Below are positions 26,428 through 41,400 of a stretch of DNA of 64,000 nucleotides, one piece after another (position 1 is the first letter of the stretch; every line of letters begins with the position of its first letter). A program made the translations under genes and the position numbers. This stretch comes from Anticarsia gemmatalis (lineage: Eukaryota > Arthropoda > Insecta > Lepidoptera > Erebidae). The notes below the pieces were generated by a model, which saw only the letters and a program-made list of their open reading frames with translations, made no database searches and was not told the DNA's origin. The stretch lies in NCBI RefSeq assembly GCF_050436995.1, contig NC_134769.1:8593001-8657000 (forward strand), read 5' to 3'.

Positions 26428-29400
26428 ATGGAAGCCTGGATAACTCCTGTAACGAAACAAGTGAGTTTTTTAAAGCTTATTTAAGTTTTTTTTGAAGTTG
26501 TTAAGTTTTGTGTGAATTAGTAACTGTTTAAATTATCCTACTGCATCATAGGAAAATTTGTATTTTATGTTTTGACGGGTAAATCATTGATTCTTATGAA
26601 AGGTCGAGTTAGATGTTCACTTGGAAATATTGAAGGCCTGGGTTCAAATAAAAGCTTACTTTTTGCAAAAAAAACCTTATCAGGGTTAGTAATTAAATTA
26701 AATTAGTTTTCAATATGAGTAGTCTAGTAGGTAGGTATATGTAAATAAGTTTTGTTAAAGAAATGGAAATATATTTTTATACCGATATCACTGTGCTAAC
26801 CCGTTTTAAAAAAATAGTCTATGTGTATAGGTGAGTGTACCTAGGTACTGTGTTTAAAACCTATCTGAATTTGTTTTCTAGGCCTAATTAATTGTAATAA
26901 AACTGTTAAAACGATTAAATTCTAATCGTTATTTACTACTTATTTACCAAATTGTGTTATTTACCAGTATGTATCGAATGCGATAAACTCCGAAAAAATA
27001 CTGCCTACTACTAATATTATAAATGCAAATGCTCGTAAGAATCTATGAATGTTTATTACTTTTTCACACCAAAAGGTCTGCAAAATAGACTTCAATGAAA
27101 ATTTTGCACACATAATAAAATTCAAAACGTTCACACATAGGACTTTTTATCTTAGGGAAATCTTTATGCACAGACAAAGCAGCAGGCAAAAGTAGTAAAT
27201 ACGTACATAACAACACGCATATTGTGCAAGAAGGTAAAGACAGAGAGAGGTGTTTGAAATACAACCACGTCTCGCCATTAAATAATAATTCGAATTTAAA
27301 TAACTAACTGAAGAAATCTGCCGAATTGAAATGTTTATTGTCTATCAGTCATGGTTCAATTATAGAGTGTTGGTTAGTTTATGCATGTGTCATCTCGAAA
27401 ACAACTAGACCGATTTAGCTGCAACTTTAAATTAATATAATGCTTATAGGAAGTGACCACATGATTACTGATTAACACACTTAGAATAATAATTACATTA
27501 TGTTTTAAAATAAGGAAAATCAGTAGTATGTATTATAAATAGCATATTTACTGAGTATTGCGTTAACTGGCTAATAAACGATTAGTGGGTTAAGCAACCT
27601 TAGCGCGGACATTATATAGATGGGTGGCAGCATCGTAGCATTTGAGTAGAGTGTCTTCGTGATTCGGAGGGCAAGTTAAGAGTCGGTTACGGTTACTGTC
27701 AAGTAAAATAACAGTCGTTAAGCCATGTGAAAGGCCTTCAGGCGGCCTGAACAACTTTGAATCTAAGTTGGCCTCTAACCGTACGACAAATCAATTAATT
27801 TTAACACTTGATTTTCCCATTTTTGGGAAAGAGTCACCTTCTGGAATAACAGGCGGGTAAAACCTTGAACTTACCACGATAAATAAGGGTTGTGAATTGT
27901 TATACGATGATATAATATTAGGTCAGGGAAAAAGTCTTTTCGCATTATAGTATATAGGTATGAACTTGTAATACAATCTTTTCTCTACACATAAAGCTCG
28001 ATATTTGGGTACCTCTCGAGCTCACTGAAAAAAACCTAATGAACCGTACTCATTTGTGATTCTTGAAGCCAAAGAGATTTTATTACAAGTTCATACATAC
28101 TATAATGCGAAAAGACTTTTTCCCCAACCTAATATTTATGAAGCAGGGAAACTTAAAACACGTAAGTACAGACTGAAACCTTCAGGCTATGAAAGTGATG
28201 GTATAAAGAATTTAGGTACCTACATATGTGTTATATACGCAATTGGACACTATATATAATGCACAGTGCACTTATTCAATTGAAACTGTCTTTCGTTGCT
28301 CAATATTGGCTAGAAGAACAATATTAGTGCCATGTTTTCCCGCAAGAGGTCGCCTTTTCATAAACACTATTTAAAATGATTTCTAAATCAAATTATACAT
28401 AAGTTATTTTTGGATTTTTTATGTCCTTGTTTATAGTAGTTTATATTCAAAGTGGTTTATTTAATTCCGTGGTATCCATTATACCTACTTATTGTGATAG
28501 ACTGATTGATATAAAGATTATTTTCAAATGTCAATAGATTTTGATAACGATCGAAAATTCGCTGATAATAATCTAGAAATAAATAAATAATTAGGAGTAG
28601 TTATAGCCGAGTGGTATAAGTTGGCACCTCCCGCTCAAATGATCGAAACTTCGAAAACGAGGCAACACACCATGACTTTTCAAAGTTATGTGTGTATTAG
28701 AAATAATTATTCTGCCACCGTTTCTGCATAAAACTGTGGGTCACCGATGTTCAATTTTTTTTAATTTTGTATGTCTTCTCTAGTCGCGAAACTTACGAGT
28801 ACATAGATATGTAAGGTTCTCTACTAATGCCCGGTTTCTGTGTTCATTAAGCGGTAGTTTATCTATTCAATAGTTTGTTTTTAAATGAGTTTAAACACCA
28901 TTGAATAGATAAACTACCGCTAAATGTACCTTAGAAACCGAGGGTAAGTTGTTGGACTATAGCATAACGCCGTATGTACGAACCCTCGACCACTAGCGTG
29001 GGAATTAAATGCTATACTGCTTGGCTATATAATTACATACTAATATATAAATACATTTAGCCCATTAATGTCCCACTGCTGGGCAAGGGAGTCCTAGAAT
29101 GAGGGAGAGGTTAGACCTTGAGTCCACCACGCTGGCCAAATGCGGATTTGGGACTATTTACATACTACTTATATTTACATAATAAGATAAGATATTCAGT
29201 GTTAAAAAGAGCTGCTATTTCCTTATGCAAACAAAATAAATTAATTGCATCTGCAGAGATTTTGGCACATAAAGATTACATATCTTTAGTGTTCTATTAT
29301 AATACTTGTACGACCCTGCAAATTGTTAAAGTAAATAATTGTTATGCGCAAGTGATAAAATAACAGCATGTTTTCCTCAAAATATAAAAATATGTCTCCG

Positions 29401-32400
29401 TGGTTTGAGGGTTCGATTCTCGGGTCGGACATAGAGCTATTGAGAATTTCTTAAGAGAATTTTTAAAGTAGTGCACCTTTTGGTAAGATTAATAACATCG
29501 GACACGGGAATCGAACCCGAGACGTGATCAGCAGTCATAAACACTACCGCCAAGACTACAAGCAGACCTATGTTCTGAATCAATAAGCTACAGGAGTCCT
29601 TTATACTTAATTAAGTTAATGTTTAACTTCCAGTGCCTGGTGACAGCAGGTGTGGCCATGAACGTTGGCCAGTTCGGGCTGGTGATGTCGTTCACCGCTG
29701 TTCTTCTGCCGCAGCTGAGGAGACGAGACTCCACCATACCTATTGATGAGACTTCTGGATCTTGGATAGGTAAGGAAAGGGAAAGACAATTGAATGAAAA
29801 AAATCCCGGCCATGTGCAAGCCGGACTCGCGCACGAAAGGTCCCGTACCATCATAATCAAAATAATACGGAGAATCTCGTTTTTTGTATTAATAAAATAC
29901 AAAGAGAAGTCTACGAAATGAAAGATATTTTTAATCTGGAACTGCTTGAGCCCGATTATAGCGTATTTTGCAATAAGATGTATCATATACCAGTGAATTT
30001 ACACAAAACGTTCATGAATTATGCATTACTATGTTAAAGTATGTTCCCTATCAATCACTGTCACTTTATTGGTGCACAGCGCATGAAAATTTGTGAGTTT
30101 ATTGCTTGGATAGACTGACATTGCAAATGATGGATTTCGTACGAATTGGCAAGAAAATATTTGTAAATAAATATACTAATTATTATAATTATAAAACTCA
30201 AGTCAAGACTCAAGTCCTAACCCCACCCTCATTACAGGAGAGCCTTGCCCATCAGTGGGACATTAATGGGTTAAATTTATGTATTTTATCATATTTCCTA
30301 TTATTTATACTAATAATAGGAAAAATAACCCCTCTCTTCTCCTTGCCCAAGGACCAAAATGAGTTAACAAAAAGTACGATTTCGGTTGAACTCAGAGATT
30401 AAAAAAGTCAATTATTATACACAATCATTTAATAATTACAAAATATATTACATATATCAATCTCCGCCTTTATTCCATAGAGGTAGGCCGAAATAAAGAA
30501 CGTAATTTGTTACGATCTATACAAACTTCCCTAGCTTCATTCACATCTATACATCTTTTTATACAAAACTTAAATTATGGACAGTCAGCTACAAAAGTCG
30601 CCTTACACATTTATATTTTCCAAACTACTGTTATTTATAACCTGAACAAAATCAGATAGAATTTCAATCAACCTTACCTTTCTTGAAGTCGGCTTCCAGT
30701 CTCACCGGATGCAGCTGAATACCAATATTTTACATAGAGCGACTGCCTATCAGACTTCCACAACCCAGTTACCTGGGTAATAATACTCCTCGGTAAAATG
30801 AAGTGGAATTTGTTGGAATTTAACATTTAAATCCATTTCAAATGATTTTTCGAAGAAATTATAACCAAATTTTAGGATATAAGGCTTTGAAAGATAGAAT
30901 ATGTTCGGCGACTTTTGGAGACTGGCTACATACTGAAAAAATGTAATTGTGCGTATATGGTAGTCTTGATTGAAGTATCGATTCTCATACACAGTTATAC
31001 AATATATCATAATAATACCTATACTCTAAATGACTTCAAAATAATTGACGACCTCCGTGCCGCAGTGGTTAAGGTCGCCACGTCTCTACTATTGCGGTGA
31101 GAGTTCGTGGGTTCGATTCCCACACGGAGCAATCATTTTGCAATCCATAAATAGTTTTTTTCAGATCTGGTTGTACTTTGTGTCTACTAAGATCTATCGA
31201 TGCGTATAAAGAAATTGATTAGCGCCCCTAGCGTATTTAGCAGGAACTATTTTTGGTAGTAAGAATCTTTACTATTATTGACATGATCGTTGTAACAAAA
31301 ATTAGTGTTAAAAACATCGAAAATAACATATTGTTATTAATATGAATATAAAAATAAAAAATGTATATTTATGGAGGGCATGCAAAGTCCCCAACCCGCA
31401 CTTGGCCAGCGTGGTGGACTCAAGGCCTAAACCCTCCCTCATTACGGGAGGAGACCCTTGCCCAGCAGTAATGGGTTAAAGGAGATCATCCAGGCTCCAT
31501 ACATTTTTGGGCCCTTTTAAAAGTGCCGGCCAACAAAAAAAAGTGGCATATATCGATAGAACTAGCCATTTGAAGCAATAGTTAGTATGGCATGAAACCA
31601 GTAGGATCGCTTTGAACCGAGTTATACAGGTTTGAAGATTCATAATATTCAAACATTTATTCATTTCTGAAAGTGCTGTGAAACATAAATAATGATTGAT
31701 TTTGCTAGAATTAACTATCTAAAGCAATTTTGATTGTGAAGCGACTACTCTGAAGTTGATTTAAGGTCGTAAGCACACGTATCAACTCAGAAACAGGTCG
31801 TCACCGTATCAACTCGAGCTCATCAGTATTATTTGTATGTAATTCCCTACTGTAACACACTTATCGAAATCGTTATGTGATCGCCCCGGCTCACGACGAT
31901 AGGAGTGGTGCGTATGCGCATTATGCATACACAAGCACCCAGGGTGGAGTACGGGGCTATGCGCAAATTCCGATAGAAGGGCGGGCATACCCTCTAAACC
32001 GCAACATGTGTCCTCATAACAGGGTCCCTCATCACAAATCTTGCCCGAAGCACAAAATATTGTTCCACATGCCGATGAGTCGGACATAACAACCCAACGG
32101 CAACACTCTAGATGACCTCTTACCTAGACGATGGTTTGTTAGTTGCACACAACCGAGGGTGTGGCCCCTTAGGTGCGAGTTGGATTCCCCCGGCGCCCCA
32201 ATGCGTCGCCACTGGACTGGTCACTGGCGACTAGCGCAAGGTCAGCGCATCCCCCCTTAGCGACCCAAAATGGATGATCTCCTTTATTTATATTTGACAA
32301 GCACGGTGGACTTAAGGTCTAAATCAACTCGCTTTGAAAGAGACCCAAGTCCTACAGTTTTACAATAATTAGCAAGCACCAGTGAATGGATTTTGATAAA

Positions 32401-35400
32401 ATTAGGCAAATATTTGTTAACAAATAAGAATAAATTCGGATTATTCTAGAGAGATTGCCTTACAATTCGAGCTAAATTTAAAAATGACTAGTGTCTGATT
32501 CTATATAGACATAAACATGGACACATTTTTTTATACCTACATACATACATACATACATACATACATACATACATACATACATACATACATACATACATAC
32601 ATACATACATACATACATACATACATACATACATACATACATACATACATAAAACAACCCTAGTTTGCACAGAGGTAAGTATATATTAAAATAGACAGTT
32701 ACTTAACCCCAACACTTGGAAATTTAGAACATTTTGTTATGAAATGTATTACATTACTTCATATTTAGAAACTACGCAAAACTGTAATTCATTTCTTTCC
32801 ATTAATAGCCTGTTTTATTTGCAAATAAGTCCACGATATATTAGTAGTCACAATCCTTTCGCACGGGCTCTCTAACCCACGCGCAAATACAATATAATCA
32901 TGACCATCAAACTCCTGAACAACAATACAATCATCAAAGTCTTCCGTAATCCTCTCATACAGATTAAATCCAGCAATACGATCTATATTCTGTGGTTCGT
33001 ATTCGTTTAGCGTCAGTAAAACAGTTTTGTACTGAAAATACAGCTCTTGTAATGTAATACATTGATTTTTCTTCACAATTTCGTTCATCAGAAAACTTGT
33101 TATCACCATGTAAGAAAGTTTCCATAGACCATTGATAATATCGTTCACTTTGTCCTTTGTGCCGCTAGGAGGTTTTGTTTTTTGTTTGTAACAATCGAAG
33201 CACTTTCTGTGTGAGTATACTTCGTTTAGCTTCAAGTTATTTGCTATGTGTGTGTCTTTCAGACGTGAAGATAGGTTTTGAAGGATTAGTACATTTGTTT
33301 GTGACATATGAGTGCAGTATTCGATTCTGTCACCAGTTATAAGGTAGACCTGATGGCAGAAGATACATAGTCTGTTCTTCTTGATAGGGCGGCGTGGGTC
33401 GTAAACGTTTCTAAAGATTGTACCGCAAGGATCTTTTCGTTTGTTTATATTTGTTGTCACGATTGTTGTTGTTTTTTTCTTCGCCTCTTTTTTGTTTTCT
33501 TGGTGTATTGTCTTCAGAAATAGCAGGGCGACCTGTAATGAGATAAATGCAATTTTAAAATTAATTTGCCAGCAGGATGGGTCACAAGATATGGGTCGTA
33601 AGTCTCAAATGCGCCAGATTGCCGAAATGCAGTTTAGGGACTTTACTGCACATTACATTTCATGAAAATATAAGAAATTTTAAAGAGTTTTTAGAGACTA
33701 TTGGCCAGTAGATTAGCAATATCTATATTATATTTGGCAGCAAGTCATATCCCGATCTACTGGAGAGGTCCAGTACTCCAGTAGGAGAGGTCTACTTTTA
33801 ATTTAACGTTAAAGAAAGTACTTATTATTGTCTCTTATGATATTAGTCGTTAAGCCATATCATTTTCATTGGTTTGAACAACTGGGACACTCATTGATTA
33901 ATAGTTATACTTTGCCAGACCCAGGAATCGAACCCGCGACATCATGATCAGGAGTCGAATACACTACCGACCGCGCCACAGAGGCAGTCTCCCTACACTA
34001 GGGAGTCAAATATATAAAGTAACATGTTTATAACTTACGTTATCTGATAGTTGATTGTTCTGGGTTTGAGCCAAGTATTCAGCCAACTCGACTTTGTTGA
34101 GAGCTAGGAGGTCCATCTTCGTAGCACTTTGAAGGTTATACGCCTGAAAAAGGATAAAAAAACCTTCTTTAGATATAAAACAAATCTTAAATGTATCTGT
34201 TAAAAGTGAGATGATAACGAAACTCGTTATTTTTTAAAGTACCTGACTAAAAAAGACTGTATTCGGGAGACATTTATAATCATAAAAACGTAACATATAA
34301 AGTAGAACGTAACATATAAGGTAGATATTTTCAGGCACATAAATACACGTTTTGAGTCTATATTTCATATACCTAAAGCTGTAAAGTGTCCTGAGCTAAA
34401 AAAAGAATCTGCTCAACTGATTTTCATGATTTTTCTCGCTGAGATAGTTAAGAAACCCGGAGTAAACATAGCTATTTCAAAGCTTGTACTTAGCTTATTT
34501 TTAATTTTTCCCAAATGGTATTCGGACCATGCCATTTCCGCTTGTAGTCATTTAATAATTCGTAAATAATATTATTTGTCAAATATATTTCCCACATATT
34601 CTTAGTAAAATAACATTATCAATAGATTACGTATCATTTCATTAAAATAACAAATACCGAGAATTGGGGAATATATTTTTTCCTGTAAACGAGATTTCCT
34701 CATTCGAATCTCAGAAGTGACGATAGAATTATGATTGAAGCTAATAAACCAAATCAATAACTTATTAAGGTCAAATTATATAATCGATACTTTTAATTAA
34801 TTTACCATCTTGATAAGTATTGGGTCATTTAAATTACGAGAGATTACCCGTTGTCCTGTGTGATAAGATGTATGAATGCGAATGAAGGAACGGAAGGTTG
34901 TAAGGATCGAAATAAGTGGTGTTCTCTGGTCTCCGCCTACCGCTAGGGGAAGAAGGCATGATTTTATGTATGTATGTATGTATGATCACCCGTAATAAAC
35001 ACTAATATTTTTATGTATAAGGGTCTGTCTGTTTCCTTACGATTGCGCATTGATTTAACAGCCGTCTTTGATACAGTCATGGTAATCGTGAAAAAACCGG
35101 GACTTCCCCTATATTTGAAATTCATACATTATTCTTTCAACACGCATACAAACAGGAGCACAAAGATTTTTCCATACATGATATTGTACGTACGAAAACA
35201 AAGCATGTATTATTTTTACAAACTTCCATGTATTTTTAGATAAAAAACAACAGATTTCTAATTAAATCGTGATTTTTTCCTGACTTACGAATACAACAAC
35301 TGACGAATAAAATCAGCAAATCATGAAAAAAATATATCAATCAAAAACTCCCTTTATCTCGAGTTTTACCGAGTAGGTAAAACAAGATGTTAACATATTT

Positions 35401-38400
35401 TTTCACAATAATAGGACATAAACAGCTATATTCAAATACCAATTTAATTTAAACAGGCACTAACTTTAATATAATTAAATATTACAATTAAATTATATTC
35501 GGTCAACATACTAATTGCCAAAACTGTTAATCACCTTACAAAAGCAAGAGAAAGCCTTGAACTCTGACAGAAAACCTTTTTGTAAACAAAAATTTTCCCG
35601 GACGATCTTCATAAAGTACTTCTATACAACAATCTCTACTTAGTTCGTAATAAAATGACCGTGGGTGACTTGTTCAAAAATATTGTTAGTCCTATGTTAA
35701 TCATAATTTCAAGGAACTGCATAGCTTAGTTTCTCTACCACTAAAATATACATATAAATGAATACGTACACGCGTAAACTCACGCCTTTTTCCAGACGGG
35801 GTAGGTAGAGACTAAAGAACACCAGTCACTACGATCTCTACAAACTACTACTCTACATCTTATAACAAAGATGAATCTAAGCGAAATATAATCTGTTATT
35901 CCAAGCCGAGCTATGGGAGAGGCCTTAGCCCAGCAGTGGGACAATCCAAGCTTATAATATTCCAAACATATGGTACCTGTTTTTATTCAACGACGAACGC
36001 GCAAACAACCGACTCTACAGGTGCCGTACACAATCATAGAAACCTACACGAATGTCTATTAATAATTCCAAGCATCACTTAACATTTCACGTTATAATTT
36101 TGTTTATACAACGTTTCCTTATCACAAAAACAAATCAATAAAACAGTGTTACCACACTAAGATTGAGTGACTATTAAAAAATACATCTGTCAAATTAGTT
36201 TCCCGCTAAAACTCGCGTCACTACAACGCCATCTTGTGTTAGTGTGTGTGAAATATAAACCAGTGTGTGTGGGAATACGTTTCGCTTGTTTCTGATTGGT
36301 CGGATATGTTGATACACAGGTGTGGTACTAAGTACTGTGTCATGTCGAGAGTGCACCAATGAAGTACTTGCACCCCAGCGCCCAGGACAGAACATTATTT
36401 TGTATTGATTGATTGTCCATCCTTGTCCCACATGCAGTGACCTCTGACCTCAATAAGGATGTGCAACGGGCGGGGCTGTTATTGATTTTATCTTTCTAGA
36501 TTCTAGTTAGATTTATCTGGACTGTCTGATATAGTATGTCTGGATTGCGCGTAGGTTTTAAAGCTAGAGTTTTATATGGGACCAATTGTATGTTACGCAA
36601 TTGGTTTGTCTCGTGTTTTGTACGCTATGCACTTTGTTTGTTTGTTTGTTTGTATGTTTGTAAATTTTGACACGAGATTTCTTTTTATTCTGAATGTAGA
36701 ATAGATTCTTTATTCTTTGTGTAATTTGTCTCTTTAAGGGAGATAATATAGTAGAATTCAGATGGTTTTTTGTCTTTATTGAAGTTTTGTTAGATGTAGT
36801 GATTACAACTAAGCTTTTATGAAGCGTCTAAGCTAAAATGATCTCTTCTAAAACCATTGTATTAAGATCTCTGCTTTTACAATTCAGTAGTCTCTACGCG
36901 TTAATGGGGAAAGAAAATGCATTTAGCTCTTTGCGAAAAGCTCTACCCCCTTTCCGACTGCTAATGATGAGGACCTGGACTCATTTCCGGGTCAGGCAAA
37001 GTCCTATTAGTCTCTATCAATTTATTTTATATAGAATATTTCTCAATAGTAGTCCGGAGTTTGCTAAAGTGCTAGTTAAATGGCAATAAGCTCACCCCCT
37101 ATTACATGGGACTTGATTAATAGCGAAACGTGGGTCTATTTCTAACACCTCTGCCTAAACCCTCGACTATAAGAGGCGTGATATTATGTATGTCTGTATG
37201 TATGACTTAGCAATTAAGCACTGAAGTCTACAAGTGGGTGGTGATTACGTCATATCTTTAAATAAACTGAAAAGGTTTGACGTTACGTAACTTTTCTGCG
37301 AATTGTGTCCACGTAATGTTTCGGTTAGGTAAATATATTTTTATACAAAAAGCTGATTTCAAAGCAAAATAACACTTTACATGACAAAACAAACTCGATG
37401 TAGTCGTCGATGGATACAAAGTTAAGCATTTTTAAGGATATTTAAAAAGGTGCTCGTTTAAACTGGATGTACCTATGTGGAAAGCTATATTTTACAAGTG
37501 AAAAAAAAACATTTAAATCAGTCCATCCAATAAAATGTCATGAGGAATCAAACATAAAGGAAATTAAAGACGAATTGATAACCTCCAACCTTTTTTGGTC
37601 GATTAAGAAGGGATAATAAACGTATGTAACATTTTACATATTCTAGTAGATGCCCAATATAAATTAATGATTGAGTGATTCGTTGGGCATCATCATTATT
37701 GCCTCAATTATCTTCAGATTAAAGCACAGCAAAACTGAAAACCTAGTTGGTAGGATTGACAAAGACCAATGCCAATTTTTTTATTTTTAGTATTTGTTGT
37801 TGTAGCGGCAACGGAAATACATCATTTGTGAATTGAATGAATGAATTGAAGCTCCCTAGCTATCACGGTTTATGAGATGCAGCCTGGAGACAGACAGACA
37901 GACAGCGGGGGCTTAGTAATAGGGTCCCGTGATACCTTTATAGTAAGGAACCCTAAAAAGTAGTTACCTACTAGGCTAGTAGTATATAAGTGTTTTACGG
38001 ATTACGACCAAAGAGATCATCGCGTCAAATTTCTTGCAGTTTGATGTGAAAAGTAAGAAATTAAGGGATAATTTCATTTAATTCGACCATTTACTTGAAG
38101 GTAAATATTACTGATATTGAGCGAATTTATAATTCGTACTAAAGTTTAATGTTTATGGATAACTGTGCTTGATACCAAATTCAGTAGTACCGTGTGTGTA
38201 ACAGCCAGTATGTAGGTCATGAGGGAACCACGACAGATTATATAGGCGTATAGCTTATACATATATGTATTGAATTGTGATCAAATATGGGAAAAAAGTA
38301 AAACCAGCCAACCCGTCTATAGCATAATTGCGACAAGGGTGCTTTACCCACAAATCGTTTACCGACTGGTGAGCGCAACTGGCTAAGGGAGTATTGAATT

Positions 38401-41400
38401 TTGCGAGATGTGTAATAAAGAGAATGGTGTTATTCAACATGTAATATGAAACAAAATAGTATGCATAAGAAAAGGGGCGAAGACGTGGAAAGAAAATTTA
38501 GAATTTGGCACTAAAGAAAAGATTTTTAGACCATTCAAACATTTATTTATTCTTGCATAAATTTTAGAATTAAAACATTGATTTCTTAATTTTAAACATT
38601 CATGAATAATTGTCTAATTAAATTAACACTAATATTTTTAATTAAATACAATTTTAAATTTTGGCACATTTACTATTATCGCACTTTATTAATACAGTCA
38701 CGAGCAAAAATATGTATCAAATCACAAAATATTTTATACCAACAGTTATTTCGTCGTCTTTCACACACGTTACTTTAATTATTAATGTAATTCCATATTT
38801 GTGCTCATGAACTTTAACAAACAAACTTAGGTATGAAAAATAGCACAATGGTTTGCCTTAAAATAATTATTTATTGGCCTGAAAAGCGGATATTCGCGCG
38901 AGAGGATAAGCGCACAGCAGACATTTTGAAAAAAAAGCCGGTCTATATCAAGAAGTGTAGTAAATCTATTTGGCACTGAGTTTCTTTTGTGATTGATAAA
39001 AATGTTAGTTTATTGTGAAATGCTTGTTTCATGTGAAATGGCTGAACCGATTTAAAGTTTACAGAGGCGGTAGCAACTGGCATAAGCTTGCATGTTGTAT
39101 ATGCCAAGTTTAAAAACAATCTAGGTGATAGTAATAATATGTTTTTTTTTTTAATAACCCATATCTGTCCCACTGCAGGGCAAGGGTCTCCTCCCAAACG
39201 AGGGGGAGGGGTTAGGCCTTGAGTCCACCACACTAATAATATGTACATATGTATAATATAAATAAATGATATTCAATAAATGTCAACTGAATTTTGATTT
39301 GATTTTGACGCTTACCGCTATGCGCGAATATCCGTATTATTTTCATTCCAGAACCTATAATTTAACAATAATTTGAATTCTAAACTTATTACCCCACTTC
39401 CCCACTGCTGGGCAAGTTACCAAAGGGAGGGTTAGACTTTGAGTTTGACTTAAATGCGAGTTGGGGAATCATATAACAATAATTATTAATAAAAATATAA
39501 TATAATAATAAATTTCGCAATTCGCTTATATGAAATACTTACTGCTTATTCGCATAACACATAGAGACGTATAATAACTATATGACTAGAAATCGTAACA
39601 ATAGATAAACTAAATCTCTTAAAAATAATACTTTTTAATACCTTAAAATATTGTAACCATAAAAACGATAAACAATATGAAAAATAATTCCATCTGACAT
39701 AACATTATAAATTTATTTTAAACTGTTAAAACAATCGTGAAATCATTTTACATAAAAACTAGCAGAACATTTTTTTATATTTTTCTAATAGACAGAAATA
39801 ACTTGTTTCAGTAAATACAACTACTTATAGGTACATAAAATCAAACCTTTTTCTCAAAAGTCAACTATCAAACAGCGCCAATTCTGCTTATATTACTATC
39901 CCATCCTTATTTCATTTCATTCATCATACTCTTGCATCATTCACTCATTGTGTCGTAGCCGACCTCGACCGCGCCTTTCTTGACAATTACCAATCTGATC
40001 TTTTCATCCTCATCTTAATAGATTATGCTTAAAATGTACTTAACAATGGAATATAACCCTAATTTTAATATTCTAATAAACATGTTTCAGAAAATGTTGA
40101 TCAAATTTTGATTTGACTTTAATTTTATGATGAAAATGTTTTTGATTTGCTTTGACACGCTAATCTACTTTAAAATTCTAATACTATATTCTAATGCTAC
40201 AGTACACATTAAAACATTAATTTTATTTGGACATCAAATTGTTTGATAAATAGACACTTAGAATATTTCAAAAATTTCTAATTTCAATAATCATTAAACG
40301 AAATCTGAAAGTTTTTCAAAAAATCATCTACGGTATCATTGATATTTTATTTTGATCCTATTTGCAATTGTCTTCAGCATAATAAGAGTTCGAAAGAAAG
40401 AAAATTATTTAAGGAAAATCATATTAGGAGATTGGATACAGAGTTACATTTAGTTAGACCTGTCATTTCATAAAACAATTTAAATACTGTGCAAATTAAA
40501 TCTTAAATTTAGGAAGTAAGCCTTACGCATTAATCAGATCCCTAGTCCAACTACCAGCTATATTTTAAATGTCTTAATTCCACGTACCATTTCATAGGAA
40601 TATGTGTTGAACGGCGAAGAAATAAGGATTACTTTCCTTTAGCTGGGCCACTGCTGTATTGTGATGCTCGTGGGTGCGTAGAGAATATGTTATGCGCCCT
40701 GTATAACATAAACATCCCTTAGAAACTATCCATAATTATTTCAAACACGATAGTCTGTCTGTTTAGCTAGTATTGATTCAATAGAACATAGGGATAGATT
40801 TAGTCCTGAAGCAAACATGGGCTAGGTTTTAGTAAGAAGAAGAATAGCTGTAAGTCTAACATCTGACCTGGATGAATGAGTAATTGATATTAATTGTAAC
40901 CACTATTGTTGTTGACGAAAAATCTATAGACCTAGAGAGATATTAGAAAATCAGTTCACTCTGTCAAGTTAAAGTTATTTTCGGACAATGACAATTAACT
41001 TTACTAAAATTAAGTATTCAAAAATATTTTAACACTGAGAAAAATTACAAATAAAAACCCTTCGCAATTTGATAAAATAATAGCAGAAAGGTTACTGACC
41101 TTTTGGAAAATGTCGCGGCACCTTTGACGTGTGACAACTAGCGCTGATCTCACAGTCCGGATAGCAGCCTATCTGAGCTGCCACTGATGATTTGTCCTCA
41201 CCACATCTCTAAAATATAGCTGGTTACATTGGACATGAAGAATCTGGACAAGATTAATAATTTAGAAATCCGAATAAAGATGTCCGAAAATATGTATAGA
41301 TTTTATAAACAAGCTCTTATATCCTGTAGGGAAGTAAAATGTCTGTTTGATCTAAAGCATTAGTTTGAGTAATGCTTTAGACGAATGTTTTGTTGTTTAA

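Noticed and set aside
31046..31130. tRNA gene
   Set aside because: A and B boxes are good, but a relative with the same head occurs at 52990-53105 and the 3' flank is SINE-like, so it is a retroposed head.
31809..32089. Overlapping open frames on both strands in a GC-rich block
   Set aside because: No motif, no splice context, and repeat-like surroundings; more likely a decayed LINE piece.
32488..32670. Cys/Tyr/Met repeat peptide
   Set aside because: It is only the translation of the CATA microsatellite.
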